From positions 1 through 64,000 of the forward strand of contig CAYSFD010000052.1 of NCBI GenBank assembly GCA_964430565.1: a DNA stretch of 64,000 bases, given 5' to 3'. Shown here piece after piece: positions 34,752-43,123 of this stretch (position 1 is the first letter of the stretch; each line of letters begins with the position of its first letter). Below the pieces are notes generated by a model that was not told where the DNA came from, did not search any database, and worked only from the letters and a program-made list of their open reading frames with translations. The DNA comes from VBDM01 sp964430565 (GTDB lineage Bacteria; Pseudomonadota; Gammaproteobacteria; Burkholderiales; SG8-39). The position numbers were made by a program, and so were the translations under genes.

Positions 34752-36626
34752 CTATCGCTCGGTGGGCGCGCCGCCGCCGGCCGGAGGATCGAGCGCCGGC
34801 AGTTCACCATAGACCGCCGCGACGACGCCCCTCACTTCCTCTTCGCTCGCGGGCACGGCATGGAAGGTTTCGCCCGATTTCTGCATCGCCTTGAGATCCA
34901 GCACCGCGCCGACGGGAATGTTCTCGCCGTTGTCGACGCCGCCCTTCACGGCGTAGAGCACCCAGCGCGGCCCTTCGAGCGAGAGCACCATGTAGGACGC
35001 GTCCGAGACCGTAAGCACCGTCTGCGCGCCGAGTTGCGTCACGGTGCCGTAGCCAAGTACCATGCCTGCGCCGAGGTTGTAGCCTGCGGGAACCACGACG
35101 GCCTTCGCAAGCTCGTAGGTGCCCAACGCCGCGCCGGCCGCGACGGAAACAACCGAGCCGCCGACACCGACGCCCGCCGCGGTCGCCGTGCCCGCGATGC
35201 GCGCCGCCGCTTCGCTCGCGACGCCAGTCACCGCGATACCCGCGCCCGCGCCCGCGGCGGCCGTTCCCGCGACGACGCCCACCGCCGTTCCTCCGACGGC
35301 GACGCCCGCTGCCGAGAGCGGCGCGGCGACGTACTGCACCGTCTTGCCCGCGACATAGCCGCCGCCGGCGGTCGCGCCCGCCGCCGCCTTGCCCGCGACA
35401 TAGGTCCCGCCGCTCGCGACGGAGCCGGCCGCAAGTGCACCTCCCGCGACCACCTGACCGCCGACGAGCTCGACCGCGCTGAAGAGTCCCGCAACCGCAG
35501 CGATCGCGGACGGCGCCGTGACGTCGTACACCGCGCCGGCGCCGTTCCAGGTGACCTCGACCGCGAGGCTCGCGACCGCGACGCCCTCGTTCACCGTGAA
35601 CAACGCGGGAAAAGCGACCGCGTTCACGGTGACGTAACCGAGCGTCGCGGCCGTCATCGCGCCCACCGGCTTGATGGTCGCGTCCCACAAGACGCCCTGC
35701 AGCACCCAGCGCAGCGACTTCAGCATCGCGAGCGTGTAGCCGGTCTGCTTCGCGCCCTGGTCGAGCGCCTCCCTTGCGGCGCTGAACGATCGGCCGACGT
35801 CGCGTCCGTAATTGGCGGCGGTATCCACGATCACATCGGAGAACACGCCCGAGGTCGAGGCTCGCCACTCGTTGGAGCGCTGGTATGCCGAGACGAATTC
35901 ATTGAGCGACGCGGCCTCGCCCACCGCGCTCGCGCGCTGTCCGAGCTTCGCCGGCACCGCGGCATAGCCCTTCACGAACTTCTCCGCCGCGAAGGACGCA
36001 TGGCGGCGCGACAGCGCTGCCGCGCCGCCCGAAACCGCGCCGGCGGTCGCGACCGTGTCCGAGAGCATCGCCGTCGCCGCGCGCTCGGTCCGATCGCTCA
36101 GCGCGCCGCCCGAGGCGAGCGCGCCGCTCGCCATCGCCGCGCCGGCATCGCGCGTCGATTCATACGCCGGCCTCGCAAAGGACACCGACGCACCGACGAT
36201 CGCGCTGCCCAGGCCCGGCGCCGCTGCGATCGTCTGCCCGCCGAATCGCGTGACCGAGCGTGCGCCCTGCGCGGCGGTTTCGGTCCCCCGGTTGACCGCT
36301 CCGGCCGCGCTCATGCTCTTGTCAACGCCGGCCTTCGCGAAATCGACCGACTCGCGCGCGTGCTTGATCGACTCCTGGAACGACTGCAGCGCACGCATGC
36401 CGGCGAGTTCCGCGGCGAGACCGAGCGCGTCGGGCCCGGGCGGGATGAGATGGATGGTCGTCATCGGCACCTGGAACGCGCCGTTGCGGTAGAGCGTCGA
36501 ATGGCCCTCGGCAAAGAGCTTCTTGGTGTTGCGCAGCGGATCGTCCTCTCCCGAAGCGGGTAGATGCGCGCTCGCCGCGCAAGCGAGCGACGCCGCAGCC
36601 AGCCATTTCAGCGATTTCGTCCTCAT
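34752..36626 (-). CDS. Unrecognised exported Ala/Gly-rich protein B of a coupled paralogous pair
   Basis: A 624-residue protein with a signal peptide (MRTKSLKWLAAASLACAASA). I do not recognise it. An N-terminal part (about 35-330) holds GHSTLYRNGAFQVPMTTIHL and helical, Ala-rich sequence. Residues about 330-570 are a long run of small hydrophobic residues (Ala, Gly, Val) with repeated elements such as GGTYVAGKAAAG and GGGYVAGKTVQ, resembling glycine-zipper membrane helices. The last 60 residues, with SLEGPRWVLYAVKGG and IPVGAVLDL, match the end of the preceding gene product, so the two are paralogues. Its ATG overlaps the preceding stop by 4 bases. An envelope structural or pore function is conceivable but unproven. 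Confidence 0.75.
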   Translation of the reverse strand: MRTKSLKWLAAASLACAASAHLPASGEDDPLRNTKKLFAEGHSTLYRNGAFQVPMTTIHLIPPGPDALGLAAELAGMRALQSFQESIKHARESVDFAKAGVDKSMSAAGAVNRGTETAAQGARSVTRFGGQTIAAAPGLGSAIVGASVSFARPAYESTRDAGAAMASGALASGGALSDRTERAATAMLSDTVATAGAVSGGAAALSRRHASFAAEKFVKGYAAVPAKLGQRASAVGEAASLNEFVSAYQRSNEWRASTSGVFSDVIVDTAANYGRDVGRSFSAAREALDQGAKQTGYTLAMLKSLRWVLQGVLWDATIKPVGAMTAATLGYVTVNAVAFPALFTVNEGVAVASLAVEVTWNGAGAVYDVTAPSAIAAVAGLFSAVELVGGQVVAGGALAAGSVASGGTYVAGKAAAGATAGGGYVAGKTVQYVAAPLSAAGVAVGGTAVGVVAGTAAAGAGAGIAVTGVASEAAARIAGTATAAGVGVGGSVVSVAAGAALGTYELAKAVVVPAGYNLGAGMVLGYGTVTQLGAQTVLTVSDASYMVLSLEGPRWVLYAVKGGVDNGENIPVGAVLDLKAMQKSGETFHAVPASEEEVRGVVAAVYGELPALDPPAGGGAPTER

Positions 36627-38149
36627 TGCTTTTCTCCCGTCCGAGGCAGGCGCAGATCCTGCGGCAGCTTCTCGAGCACGTTCTGGATGACTTGGGGATC
36701 GTCCTCGATGACCTCGACCGTCACACTGGCCTCGCGGCGCAGCGCATCGAGATCGACCACCGTTCCGACCGGCACGCTCTGTACGGGCACGCTGCCCCGC
36801 GCGCCGACCGGGTCGCGCCAATTGATCTCGCCCTTCGCCGTCGCGATCACCAGCCGCGGCCCGTCCCACGCGAGGAACACGGCGCCGTTCGCGGCGCCGA
36901 GTACCGTCTGCGTCGGCAACGCCGTGAGCGCGTTATAGCCGAGCGCGATCCCCGCCTGCGTCTGATTCAGCGTCACCTTGGTCACGCCTTTCGCGAGATC
37001 GAAGCTCACCTGCGCCGCATACACGCCCGTCTGCGCCGTGGCCGAAGCCGCGGTGTGCCCCGCGCCCGCCACCGGGGCGGCGGCGGTCACCGCGACCTGA
37101 TTGACGACGCCGGCCGCGCCGCCGGCCGCGTAAGTTACCGGTACCGCGCCGTAGGCGAGCATCGACATTCCCGCGAGCAGTCCGCCTTCGACGGTGGGCG
37201 AGACGAGCTTCACGCCCGTCGCCGTCGTGTAGTAGACGGACATGCCGACCGACTGCACGGTGCGTCCGGTGACGATGAACGCCGCGGAGACCGGCAGGAA
37301 GACCGCCTTAGCCGCCAGTTTCACCGTCGCCTCGCCGCCCTGCACCGCCGAGCGCGCGCCCGGCTTCGCCATGCCGCTGTAGAGCGCGCTCACGTAGCCG
37401 ACGAGGACGTCCTCCAGCCCTGCGAGCGAATTGCCGCGCGTGCCGGACTTTTCATAGGCGCGATTGAAGTCGGCCTTCGCTTCACTTAACGCTTCGCTCC
37501 AGCGGCCTTCGATGCCGGTGGACATCATCCCCTGCGCCTGCTCGGTCAGCTCGGCGAGATTGCTCCAGTCGCTCTTCAGATGGTCGTACCATTTGCCCGG
37601 CATCGCCATGAGCGCCGCGCGATCTTGCTCGGTGCGCTCGGTGAGCGTCATGTTGCCCTTCGCGAAGCGCTCCCACGCGAGCTGCATGCCGCGGTTGCCG
37701 TACTCGAGCTCCTTCTGCGCGAACGCATGCGTGGCGGAGAGTCCCGCTTTCGTCGCCGCGGTGCCGCCCGCGAACACGCTCGTACCGGTCTTCGCTCCCG
37801 CTTCGACGGCACCACCAAGGCCGCCGCCGATCTCTGCGGTGCGATGCGTGATATCGGCGCTCATCTGCCGGATCGCCTGTCCCGACGACGCGATCGAGTA
37901 CTCCTTCGCGTAGGCGAATGCCTTCTCAGTGGAACTGACCACGAACCAGCCCTCGCGATAGAGGGACTCGTGCCCCCGCAGGTTGGCGGCGGTGATGGGA
38001 ATGATCTCGGAGGGCGATTTCGGCCCGGCCGATTCGGGTGTCGACGCGCAGGCCGCGATCAAGACCGTTGCGATCGATGCGCCGACGACGATGACAGCCC
38101 TAGCAATAGCTGCTTCTCCTGCGAGGACCTTCCGCCTGCAGTTACGCAT
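36623..38149 (-). CDS. Unrecognised lipoprotein A of a coupled paralogous pair
   Basis: A 508-residue protein with a lipoprotein signal: membrane stretch ARAVIVVGASIATVLIAAC, lipobox cysteine at residue 34. I do not recognise the family. The N-terminal block has LRGHESLYREGWFVV (57-71), matching GHSTLYRNGAFQV in the downstream partner. Residues about 100-280 are helical and charged; about 280-420 are Ala/Gly/Val-rich with possible membrane segments; the C-terminus has AWDGPRLVIATAKGEI and VPVGTVVDLDAL, again matching the partner. GGGGGAGAT stands directly before the ATG at 38149. Stop and next start overlap as ATGA, implying 1:1 coupled synthesis. Confidence 0.75.
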   Translation of the reverse strand: MRNCRRKVLAGEAAIARAVIVVGASIATVLIAACASTPESAGPKSPSEIIPITAANLRGHESLYREGWFVVSSTEKAFAYAKEYSIASSGQAIRQMSADITHRTAEIGGGLGGAVEAGAKTGTSVFAGGTAATKAGLSATHAFAQKELEYGNRGMQLAWERFAKGNMTLTERTEQDRAALMAMPGKWYDHLKSDWSNLAELTEQAQGMMSTGIEGRWSEALSEAKADFNRAYEKSGTRGNSLAGLEDVLVGYVSALYSGMAKPGARSAVQGGEATVKLAAKAVFLPVSAAFIVTGRTVQSVGMSVYYTTATGVKLVSPTVEGGLLAGMSMLAYGAVPVTYAAGGAAGVVNQVAVTAAAPVAGAGHTAASATAQTGVYAAQVSFDLAKGVTKVTLNQTQAGIALGYNALTALPTQTVLGAANGAVFLAWDGPRLVIATAKGEINWRDPVGARGSVPVQSVPVGTVVDLDALRREASVTVEVIEDDPQVIQNVLEKLPQDLRLPRTGEKQ

Positions 38150-38282
38150 ATCTCCCCCTGGGCCGGCTTCGGCCGGCGACGCGACGAGCGCTTGCCCAAC
38201 GGTCTGCGAAAAGATGTTTCTAACTCCGACTACATTCAATACGACTTACACGCACAACGCAAGCACCCGGCCGAGACGCCGC

Positions 38283-38492
38283 CTACTTGGTAAACAGCCG
38301 GCGCATGTCCTTGAATGCCTTGAATTCCAGCGCGTTGCCGCAAGGATCGAGCAGGAACATCGTCGCCTGCTCGCCCACTTCTCCCTTGAAGCGCACGTGC
38401 GGCTCGATGATGAAGCGTGCGCCCGCAGCCTTTAGCTTCGTTGCGAGGCTCGTGACCGGGAATACAAGATGAAAAAGCGGCAGCGCGGTCAT
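38283..38492 (-). pseudogene. Half-size VOC (glyoxalase-fold) protein with apparent in-frame internal deletion
   Basis: A 69-residue frame whose first 15 residues (MTALPLFHLVFPVTS) look like the N-terminus of a VOC protein, and whose remainder (KLKAAGARFIIEPHVRFKGE, EQATMFLLDPCGNALEFKAF) looks like the C-terminal half of the same family, normally about 130-150 residues. The intervening 70-80 residues, including part of the metal site, are missing without a frameshift. It could be a decaying gene or a functional single module. It lies 12 bases downstream of nadA on the same strand. Confidence 0.6.
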
Positions 38493-38504
38493 GGGCTCAG
38501 AGCG

Positions 38505-39638
38505 TCAGGCCGGGCCGATGCCCTGAAACAGCGCTCCGTCTTTCGCGAGATCGCCGGACGCGCGCACGTTGACGCTCTTGCGCGCGGCAAATACGAGCAT
38601 GCGGTCGATCGGCCGATACGCAAGGCGCCCGATCTCGGGATCGATATGGATCTCGTCTGCGCCGCTCTCAAGCGTATGCGCGAGGTTGGCAAGGCCGTTC
38701 ATCGCCATCCAGGGACAGTGCGCGCAGCTCTTGCACGCGGCGCCCGCGCCCGCCGTCGGCGCTTCGATAAAACGCTTCCCGGGCATCAACATTCTCATCT
38801 TGTGCAAGATGCCGTTGTCGGTCGCGACGATGAACTCGTCGGCCTCGAGCGACTGCGCTGCCCGAATGATCTGCGTGGTCGAGCCCACCGCGTCGGCAAG
38901 CCTGATGACTTCGGCGGGAGACTCCGGATGGACGAGCACCTTGGCGCGGGGGTGTTCTTTTTTCAGAAGCTCGAGTTCCAACGCCTTGAATTCCTCGTGC
39001 ACCACGCAGGCGCCGTGCCAGAGCAGCATGTCGGCGCCGGTCCGCTCCTGGACGTAGCTCCCAAGGTGCCGGTCGGGCGCCCACAGAATTTTCTCCCCGC
39101 GCTCGTGCAGGTGTCGCACGACATCGAGGGCGATCGCCGAGGTGACGACCCAGTCTGCGCGCGCCTTGACCGCGGCGCTGGTGTTCGCGTAGACCACCAC
39201 GGTGCGCTCCGGGTGCCGGTCGCAGAAGGCGGAGAATTCGTCGGCGGGGCAACCGAGATCGAGCGAGCAGGTGGCATCGAGATCCGGCATCAGCACGCGC
39301 TTCTCCGGGTTCAGGATCTTCGCGGTCTCGCCCATGAAGCGCACGCCCGCCACGATCAGAGTCGGAGCCAAATGCGCCCGGCCGAAGCGCGCCATCTCGA
39401 GCGAATCGGCGACGCAACCGCCGGTCTCCTCGGCGAGGTCCTGGATGTCGCCCTCTACGTAGTAGTGGGCGAGCAACACCGCTCGTCGCTCCGCGAGCAG
39501 GCGCTTGATGCGCGCCTTCAGCTCACCACGCTCTTCCGCGCTTGGGGCATCCGGGACGCTTGCCCAGGCGCGAGCGGTGCAGGCTACGCCTGAAACCTGG
39601 TGTTCGAATTCGACGACGCGGTTCGCGCGGGTGTTCAT
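38505..39638 (-). CDS. nadA: Quinolinate synthase
   Basis: [4Fe-4S] enzyme condensing iminoaspartate with dihydroxyacetone phosphate in NAD synthesis, 377 residues. Cluster and active-site regions are visible: LLAHYYVEGDIQDLAEETGG at the N-terminal domain, ATCSLDLGCPADEF, LWHGACVVHEEF and KSCAHCPWMAMNGLANL near the C-terminus. The ATG at 39638 gives the usual length; the frame is open to 39761. No Shine-Dalgarno is evident; instead the start abuts a tetranucleotide repeat. No nadB or nadC is near, though a nicotinate phosphoribosyltransferase-like gene lies 8 kb away. Confidence 0.95.
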   Translation of the reverse strand: MNTRANRVVEFEHQVSGVACTARAWASVPDAPSAEERGELKARIKRLLAERRAVLLAHYYVEGDIQDLAEETGGCVADSLEMARFGRAHLAPTLIVAGVRFMGETAKILNPEKRVLMPDLDATCSLDLGCPADEFSAFCDRHPERTVVVYANTSAAVKARADWVVTSAIALDVVRHLHERGEKILWAPDRHLGSYVQERTGADMLLWHGACVVHEEFKALELELLKKEHPRAKVLVHPESPAEVIRLADAVGSTTQIIRAAQSLEADEFIVATDNGILHKMRMLMPGKRFIEAPTAGAGAACKSCAHCPWMAMNGLANLAHTLESGADEIHIDPEIGRLAYRPIDRMLVFAARKSVNVRASGDLAKDGALFQGIGPA

Positions 39639-39652
39639 GGATGGATGGATGG
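39637..39652. repeat. Tetranucleotide tandem repeat at the nadA start codon
   Basis: Four ATGG units on the plus strand; on the minus strand the transcript reads CCAT four times and the last unit supplies the AT of the nadA ATG. Changes in repeat number would move any upstream ribosome-binding sequence relative to the start codon. Confidence 0.8.
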
Positions 39653-39841
39653 AAGCGGCGGGCGACCTGAAAGTTGCCGAATCGTCGCGACTCAATAGCT
39701 TAGGGACTGGGGACGTCCGCTGATGCAGCGCAACATTACCCGTTATTGCCGCGGTATTCAACTGCGCCGTGGACTAGTGAACCCGGGAAGCAGCGAGCGA
39801 AAATTGCGATGTCGGGCTGGATGAAGGGCCCGCGCCCGGTG

Positions 39842-39847
39842 TATAGT
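39842..39847 (+). promoter_or_regulatory. Possible -10 box of the pqq operon
   Basis: TATAGT lies 40 bases before the pqqA ATG. A weak -35-like TGGATG lies about 18 bases upstream. The pqqA ribosome-binding site AAGGAG, 7 bases before the ATG at 39887, is strong, which fits the need for excess precursor peptide. Confidence 0.3.
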
Positions 39848-39886
39848 CGCCGCTTCCAGGGCTGCAACCCACCAAGGAGCCAAAAA

Positions 39887-39985
39887 ATGACTTGGGAAAC
39901 ACCGACGTTTGTTGAAGTAAAGATGGATGCCGAGATCAATTCCTACCAGGACGATTTCGGCGACGACCGGGACACCGGCGTCTAA
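39887..39985 (+). CDS. pqqA: PQQ precursor peptide PqqA
   Basis: A 32-residue ribosomal peptide that supplies all carbon and nitrogen atoms of pyrroloquinoline quinone. The sequence begins MTWETPTFVEVKMDAE; Glu16 and Tyr20 (E-I-N-S-Y) are the pair that PqqE cross-links. Strong ribosome-binding site AAGGAG. Typical PqqA peptides are 22-30 residues, so the acidic tail DDFGDDRDTGV is at the long end. First gene of pqqABCDE, 82 bases before pqqB. Confidence 0.96.
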   Translation: MTWETPTFVEVKMDAEINSYQDDFGDDRDTGV

Positions 39986-40067
39986 GTCCCCAGCCCGACA
40001 CCGCAGCGAGCCTTTTCTTTCCCGTCCCCGCTGACGGCGGCCGAGGGACGATGCCTGCGCATCCAAC

Positions 40068-40988
40068 ATGCGCATCAAGGTGCTGGGCGCCGCCGCCGGG
40101 GGCGGGTTTCCGCAATGGAATTGCGGTTGCCCCAATTGCCGTGAAGTCCGCTCCGGCGCGCCGGGCCTAAAGCCGCTGACGCAGGAGTGCGTCGCAGTCA
40201 GCGCCGACGGCGAGCGCTGGTTTCTGCTGAATGCGTCGCCGGAAATCCGTTTCCAAATCGAGAGCTTCGCGCCGCTGCACCCGCGCAGCCCGCGCCATTC
40301 ATCGATTTCCGCGATCGTTCTGACGAACGGGGACCTCGATCACTGCCTGGGTTTGCTGTCGCTGCGTGAATCCCACCCGATCGTAATCTACGCGACCGAG
40401 AGCGTGCGCCGCGGCTTCACCGAAGGAAATGTCCTCTACCGCACGCTTGAGCGTTTTCCGGAGCAAGTCACCTGGCGGGTGCTGGAGCCTGAGAAGGAAG
40501 TGGAGCTGAGCGGTCTGGACGCAAAGCCCAGCGGTCTTGTCCTCAAGCCCGTTCCCGCTCCGGGAAAACTACCGATTCATCTCGAAGGCTCTACCGGTCC
40601 CGATCCGGGTGAGAACATAGGCGTGGTTGTCCGCGAGCGCCGCAGCGGCAAGCGCCTGGCCTACTTTTCCGCCGCGGCCGGAATCACCCCGCCGATGCGA
40701 TCGGCGCTCGACGGCGCCGACTGCGTATTTTTCGATGGCACTTTCTGGACGAGCGACGAGTTGATCGCCCTCGGCCTCGGCACGAAACGCGCCGAAGAAA
40801 TGGCGCATTTGCCGGTTGGCGGCAAAGGCGGCAGTCTGGCCGCTCTCGCCGGCCTGCGCGCCTCGCGCCGTATCTACATCCATATCAACAACACCAATCC
40901 GCTGCTGCGCCCACGCTCGCCCCAGCGCGCGCAGGTGGAGGCAGGCCGCTGGGAGATCGCCTACGACGGCATGGAGGTGGCGTTGTGA
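40068..40988 (+). CDS. pqqB: PQQ biosynthesis protein PqqB
   Basis: MBL-fold protein of 306 residues, thought to hydroxylate the tyrosine-derived part of the intermediate. The N-terminus MRIKVLGAAAGGGFPQWNCG, the zinc-binding CGCPNC and the divergent metal motif TNGDLDHCLGLLSLRE are diagnostic. Its stop overlaps the GTG start of pqqC by 4 bases, so translation is coupled. Confidence 0.96.
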   Translation: MRIKVLGAAAGGGFPQWNCGCPNCREVRSGAPGLKPLTQECVAVSADGERWFLLNASPEIRFQIESFAPLHPRSPRHSSISAIVLTNGDLDHCLGLLSLRESHPIVIYATESVRRGFTEGNVLYRTLERFPEQVTWRVLEPEKEVELSGLDAKPSGLVLKPVPAPGKLPIHLEGSTGPDPGENIGVVVRERRSGKRLAYFSAAAGITPPMRSALDGADCVFFDGTFWTSDELIALGLGTKRAEEMAHLPVGGKGGSLAALAGLRASRRIYIHINNTNPLLRPRSPQRAQVEAGRWEIAYDGMEVAL

Positions 40989-41716
40989 ATGCCCCCGAGC
41001 GCGCTCTCCTGTCTCGCGAGGAATTCACCGAGTGGCTGCGCCGCGAAGGCGAGGCGCGTTACCACGACCGCCACCGCTATCATGTGCTGATGCACGAGGG
41101 CAAGCTCACGCGCGAGCAGCTTCAGCAATGGGTGCTCAATCGCTACTACTATCAGACGCGAATCCCGATCAAGGACGCGCTGATCGTCTCCAAATCCGAG
41201 GATCCTGCGTTCCGCCGCATGTGGATACGCCGCATTCTCGATCACGACGGCGAGGCCGAAGGCGAAGGCGGGCTCGCGCTCTGGCTGCGGCTCGCCGAAG
41301 GCGTTGGCCTCGATCGCGAGGAGGTCGCAAGCTGCCGCTCGGTTCTTCCCGGCGTGCGCTTTGCCTGCGACGCCTACGTCGACCTCGTTCGCAGCCGCAG
41401 CCTGCTCGAGGCCGTGGCTTCGTCTCTCACCGAGTTCTTCGCGCCCGATATCATGACCAAGCGCGTTCTCGCCTGGGAGAAACACTATCCCTGGGTCAGT
41501 CCGGAGATGCTCGCGTATTTCCGCGGACGCGTAACACGCGCACGCCGAGACTCCGAAGAGGCCATCGATTTCGTGGTGCGACACGCCGCAAGCTACGAAC
41601 AGCAGGAGCGTTGCGTCGCCGCCCTCATCCGGAAAACCGAGATCCTCTGGCACCTTCTCGATTGCGTACACGCCGCCTACATCGAGCCGGGCTGGGGGCC
41701 GGGCGGTCCGCGATGA
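40985..41716 (+). CDS. pqqC: Pyrroloquinoline-quinone synthase PqqC
   Basis: Cofactor-less oxidase that performs the last ring closure and eight-electron oxidation to PQQ; 243 residues, all-helical heme-oxygenase-like fold. Recognisable blocks are RYHDRHRYHVLMHEGKL, QWVLNRYYYQTRIPIKDA and the EKHYPWVSPEMLAYF region with catalytic His and Tyr residues. GTG start at 40985 overlapping the pqqB stop; its own stop overlaps the pqqD ATG. Confidence 0.96.
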   Translation: MNAPERALLSREEFTEWLRREGEARYHDRHRYHVLMHEGKLTREQLQQWVLNRYYYQTRIPIKDALIVSKSEDPAFRRMWIRRILDHDGEAEGEGGLALWLRLAEGVGLDREEVASCRSVLPGVRFACDAYVDLVRSRSLLEAVASSLTEFFAPDIMTKRVLAWEKHYPWVSPEMLAYFRGRVTRARRDSEEAIDFVVRHAASYEQQERCVAALIRKTEILWHLLDCVHAAYIEPGWGPGGPR

Positions 41717-41991
41717 TTTCACGCGATACGCGTCCTCGCATCGCCGCCAAGGCGCGGCTGCGCTACGACCGCAAGGCGGAGCGCACCATGCTGCTCTATC
41801 CCGAAAAGGGGCTGGTGCTCAATCCGACCGCCGCCGACATCGCGAAACTGTGCACCGGCGAGCATTCCGTTGGCGCCATCGTCGATCAACTCGCCTCCAA
41901 GTATGGCAAGGAGGCTGCGGTGATCGAGCGCGAGGTAATGGGTTTTCTTTCGGCGCTCGCCGAGCGCGGCCTGCTGCAGGAGGAAGCGTGA
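41713..41991 (+). CDS. pqqD: PQQ peptide chaperone PqqD
   Basis: A 92-residue winged-helix RiPP recognition protein that binds PqqA and presents it to PqqE. Typical sequence is RPRIAAKARLRYDRKAERTM, then LLYPEKGLVLNPTAADIAKL. The ATG at 41713 overlaps the pqqC stop (ATGA), and its stop overlaps the GTG of pqqE, completing a chain of four-base overlaps from pqqB to pqqE. Confidence 0.95.
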   Translation: MISRDTRPRIAAKARLRYDRKAERTMLLYPEKGLVLNPTAADIAKLCTGEHSVGAIVDQLASKYGKEAAVIEREVMGFLSALAERGLLQEEA

Positions 41992-43085
41992 GCGGCGAGT
42001 TCAGGCCCTACACGCTAATCGCGGAACTCAGCTACCGCTGTCCGCTGCGCTGCAGCTACTGCTCGAATCCGATCGACTGGGCGAGCAGGCGCAACGAATT
42101 GGACACAGACACATGGCTGCGCGTCTTTCGGGATGCGGAGGACCTGGGTGTCGTCCAGCTCAACCTCACCGGCGGCGAGCCGCTCGTGCGCAGCGATCTC
42201 GAGGCGCTGATCGCGGGCGCGCGCAAGCTCGATCTCTATACGAACCTGATCACGAGCGCCATCCCGCTTTCACGCGAGCGCCTGGAGCGTTTGCGAGCGG
42301 CGGGGCTGGATAACGTGCAGATCTCGGTGCAGGACGTGACGGCCGATGCCTCGGACCGGATCGCGGGGCGGCGCTCATTCGAGACGAAGCTCGAGGTGGG
42401 AAGATGGGTCAAGGAGCTGGGCATGCCGCTCACGCTCAATATCGTCCTTCACCGCAGCAACCTCGATCGCGTCGCCGAGATCGTCGCGCTCGCCGAGCGC
42501 ATGAGCGTCGACCGACTGGAACTCGCCAACACCCAATACCTGGGGTGGGCGCTCGTCAACCGGCGCGCGCTGCTGCCCACTCGCGATCAGCTCGATCGCG
42601 CGCGCGCCATCGCCGCCGAGGCGAGAAAACGCCTGCGCGGCCGCATGGAAGTCCTGTTCGTCACCCCCGATTACTATTCCGACTATCCGAAGAGCTGCAT
42701 GGACGGCTGGGGGCGGCGCTTTATCGTCGTCAGTCCGGACGGGCTCGCGCTACCCTGTCATGCGGCACACACGCTGCCGGGCCTCGTTTTCGAGAACGTG
42801 CGCGAGCGCAACCTTGCGGCGATCTGGTCCGACTCGCCCGGCTTCAACGCCTTCCGCGGCGAAGCCTGGATGCCGGAGCCTTGCCGCAGTTGCGACAAAC
42901 GCGGCATCGATTTCGGCGGCTGCCGCTGCCAGGCCTATCACTTGATGGGCGACGCCGCGGCGACCGACCCGGTCTGCCGGCTCGCGCCCACTCACGGCCT
43001 GATCGAGACGGCTCGTACCGAAGCCGCGCTCGGCGAACCTCCGCCGTTACGCTATCGATCGGTCAAGATCGCAGTCGCGCGCTAA
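41988..43085 (+). CDS. pqqE: PqqA peptide cyclase PqqE (radical SAM)
   Basis: Radical SAM enzyme forming the Glu-Tyr carbon-carbon bond in PqqA, 365 residues. The SAM cluster motif CxxxCxxC is Cys18, Cys22, Cys25 (YRCPLRCSYCSNP), followed by LTGGEPL. The C-terminal SPASM region for auxiliary clusters has LPCHAAHTLPG and PCRSCDKRG...GGCRCQA. GTG start at 41988 overlaps the pqqD stop. Last gene of the operon; no pqqF protease or PQQ-dependent dehydrogenase lies in the window. Confidence 0.96.
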   Translation: MSGEFRPYTLIAELSYRCPLRCSYCSNPIDWASRRNELDTDTWLRVFRDAEDLGVVQLNLTGGEPLVRSDLEALIAGARKLDLYTNLITSAIPLSRERLERLRAAGLDNVQISVQDVTADASDRIAGRRSFETKLEVGRWVKELGMPLTLNIVLHRSNLDRVAEIVALAERMSVDRLELANTQYLGWALVNRRALLPTRDQLDRARAIAAEARKRLRGRMEVLFVTPDYYSDYPKSCMDGWGRRFIVVSPDGLALPCHAAHTLPGLVFENVRERNLAAIWSDSPGFNAFRGEAWMPEPCRSCDKRGIDFGGCRCQAYHLMGDAAATDPVCRLAPTHGLIETARTEAALGEPPPLRYRSVKIAVAR

Positions 43086-43123
43086 GGCGCCGCGAGCGCC
43101 GGCGCTCACCCCGAGCCCGGAGG

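Noticed and set aside
34860..36563. A 567-codon open frame on the plus strand opposite the unrecognised protein B
   Set aside because: Translation is dominated by Arg/Ala/Asp/His without a plausible start context, while the minus-strand frame has a signal peptide, coupling to its neighbour and a paralogue.
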